Source: Duganella sp. Root1480D1
GTDB taxonomy: Bacteria; Pseudomonadota; Gammaproteobacteria; Burkholderiales; Burkholderiaceae_D
Direction: 5' to 3'
Assembly: GCF_001427305.1 (NCBI RefSeq)
Contig: NZ_LMFZ01000015.1
Coordinates: forward strand, 1-56,513
Length of the DNA stretch: 56,513 nucleotides
Below, one piece after another: positions 56,061 through 56,513 of this stretch. Positions within the stretch are counted from its first letter, which is position 1. Each line of letters opens with the position of its first letter. The position numbers and the translations under genes are program-made. The notes under the pieces were generated by a model, which did not search any database, was not told the DNA's origin, and saw only the letters and a program-made list of their open reading frames with translations.

Positions 56061-56513
56061 ATGAACCTAGATGCCCCCATCCTCCGCAGCGTTGAGGCCG
56101 CACTCCTGGACTGTGATGGTTCGTGCAGAGATATCAACTTCGCAGAGAACATATCTACATCCGGAGCCATTGGTGTTCTGGAGCTTCTGGAGTCATCTTG
56201 GACATTGGCGCAAGCGATAAAAGGTGATGGTGATGAAGTCCCAAGCGCCGCAATGCAAAGCATTCTTCGGCAGCCAATGGGATCACTGAGCACTGTCTGG
56301 AGTGGTGGTCGAAACCCTGAGCATATCCAAGCCTATTTTCACTGGGTTGAGACCGATCGAGTATTTTGTGAGCTTACCTTCTTCCCCCAAGACTTCGATA
56401 GCCAAACCCCCCCCGTGTCAGACTACTTGTCGGGTAATTCAATCGCTTTGATTGGAACCTGGCCAAGGGCCTGGCGCGTCGCGAAATGCAGTTGTCGCCT
56501 CGGAATCGACATC
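56061..56513 (+). CDS. Protein of unknown function, cut by the window end
   Basis: An open frame starts at ATG 56061 (MNLDAPILRSVEAALLDCDG) and runs 151 codons to the last base without a stop. It continues with DINFAENISTSGAIGVLELLESSWT and HWVETDRVFCELTFFPQDF. It lies 38 bp after the SMI1-like gene in the same direction, and the style matches immunity-array proteins. The C-terminus is missing. Confidence 0.6.
   Translation, partial: MNLDAPILRSVEAALLDCDGSCRDINFAENISTSGAIGVLELLESSWTLAQAIKGDGDEVPSAAMQSILRQPMGSLSTVWSGGRNPEHIQAYFHWVETDRVFCELTFFPQDFDSQTPPVSDYLSGNSIALIGTWPRAWRVAKCSCRLGIDI

Overview
The window is a piece of a betaproteobacterial chromosome, most likely an Oxalobacteraceae genus (Massilia/Duganella/Janthinobacterium type). 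The signs are a Burkholderiales-type 16S rRNA 5' end and leader, the order mnmE-yidC-yidD-rnpA-rpmH // dnaA-dnaN-gyrB without recF, and GC-rich core genes whose protein sequences look like that family. The genus is inferred by eye, not by a search.

Positions 1-22.8 kb are core chromosome around the dnaA region. A 16S rRNA gene leaves the window on the minus strand, and its promoter and a leader with a 74-bp tandem duplication lie at 75-500. Then come a B12-binding radical SAM gene with an in-frame TGA near its 5' end, a Mla-type phospholipid transport operon (STAS-permease, ATPase, MCE protein, lipoprotein) followed by a VanZ gene, a 2Fe-2S thioredoxin-like protein, an alpha/beta hydrolase, a D,D-carboxypeptidase and an aldo/keto reductase. 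A PssA-like phosphatidyltransferase, a CAP-domain lipoprotein, an Hpt protein and the minus-strand rpmH-rnpA-yidD-yidC-mnmE cluster follow, then dnaA, dnaN and gyrB. A family of about 100-bp twin-hairpin repeats sits between these core genes. I found no copy after gyrB.

After a strong terminator behind gyrB, composition and gene content change at once. 22.96-38.09 kb is a four-gene, tightly coupled operon that I read as an expanded pPIWI-RE system: (A) a zinc-ribbon plus restriction-endonuclease-like protein, (B) a DinG/XPD-like helicase with four Fe-S-type cysteines, (C) a 3089-residue protein in which a pPIWI-RE-like module is fused to a long helical region, a STAND/AAA-type ATPase and winged-helix domains, and (D) a protein ending in a HEPN-like R-x4-H motif. 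The three-gene pPIWI-RE island is a computationally predicted defence system. The giant fusion and the added HEPN-like gene are what look new here. On the opposite strand (38.2-40.65 kb) lies a second small module: a ComEC-like metallo-beta-lactamase protein, a membrane protein and an unknown protein. It is divergent from a WYL regulator of the BrxR/CapW type whose promoter carries a 14-bp direct repeat.

42.0-43.5 kb holds two genes of unknown function. About 1 kb of mostly noncoding, partly very AT-rich DNA rich in palindromes leads into a Tn7-like transposition operon (44.5-50.8 kb): tnsA, a 71-codon gene, tnsB, tnsC and tniQ, all joined by ATGA start/stop overlaps, then two small genes that look like toxin-antitoxin components. 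From 51.36 kb to the end is a same-strand run of eleven small dissimilar genes (DnaQ-like nuclease, DUF4926, FCP1-like phosphatase, DUF5984, SMI1/KNR4-like and others). It resembles an orphan immunity-gene array, and the last gene runs off the window. All family calls were made by reading translations, without any search.
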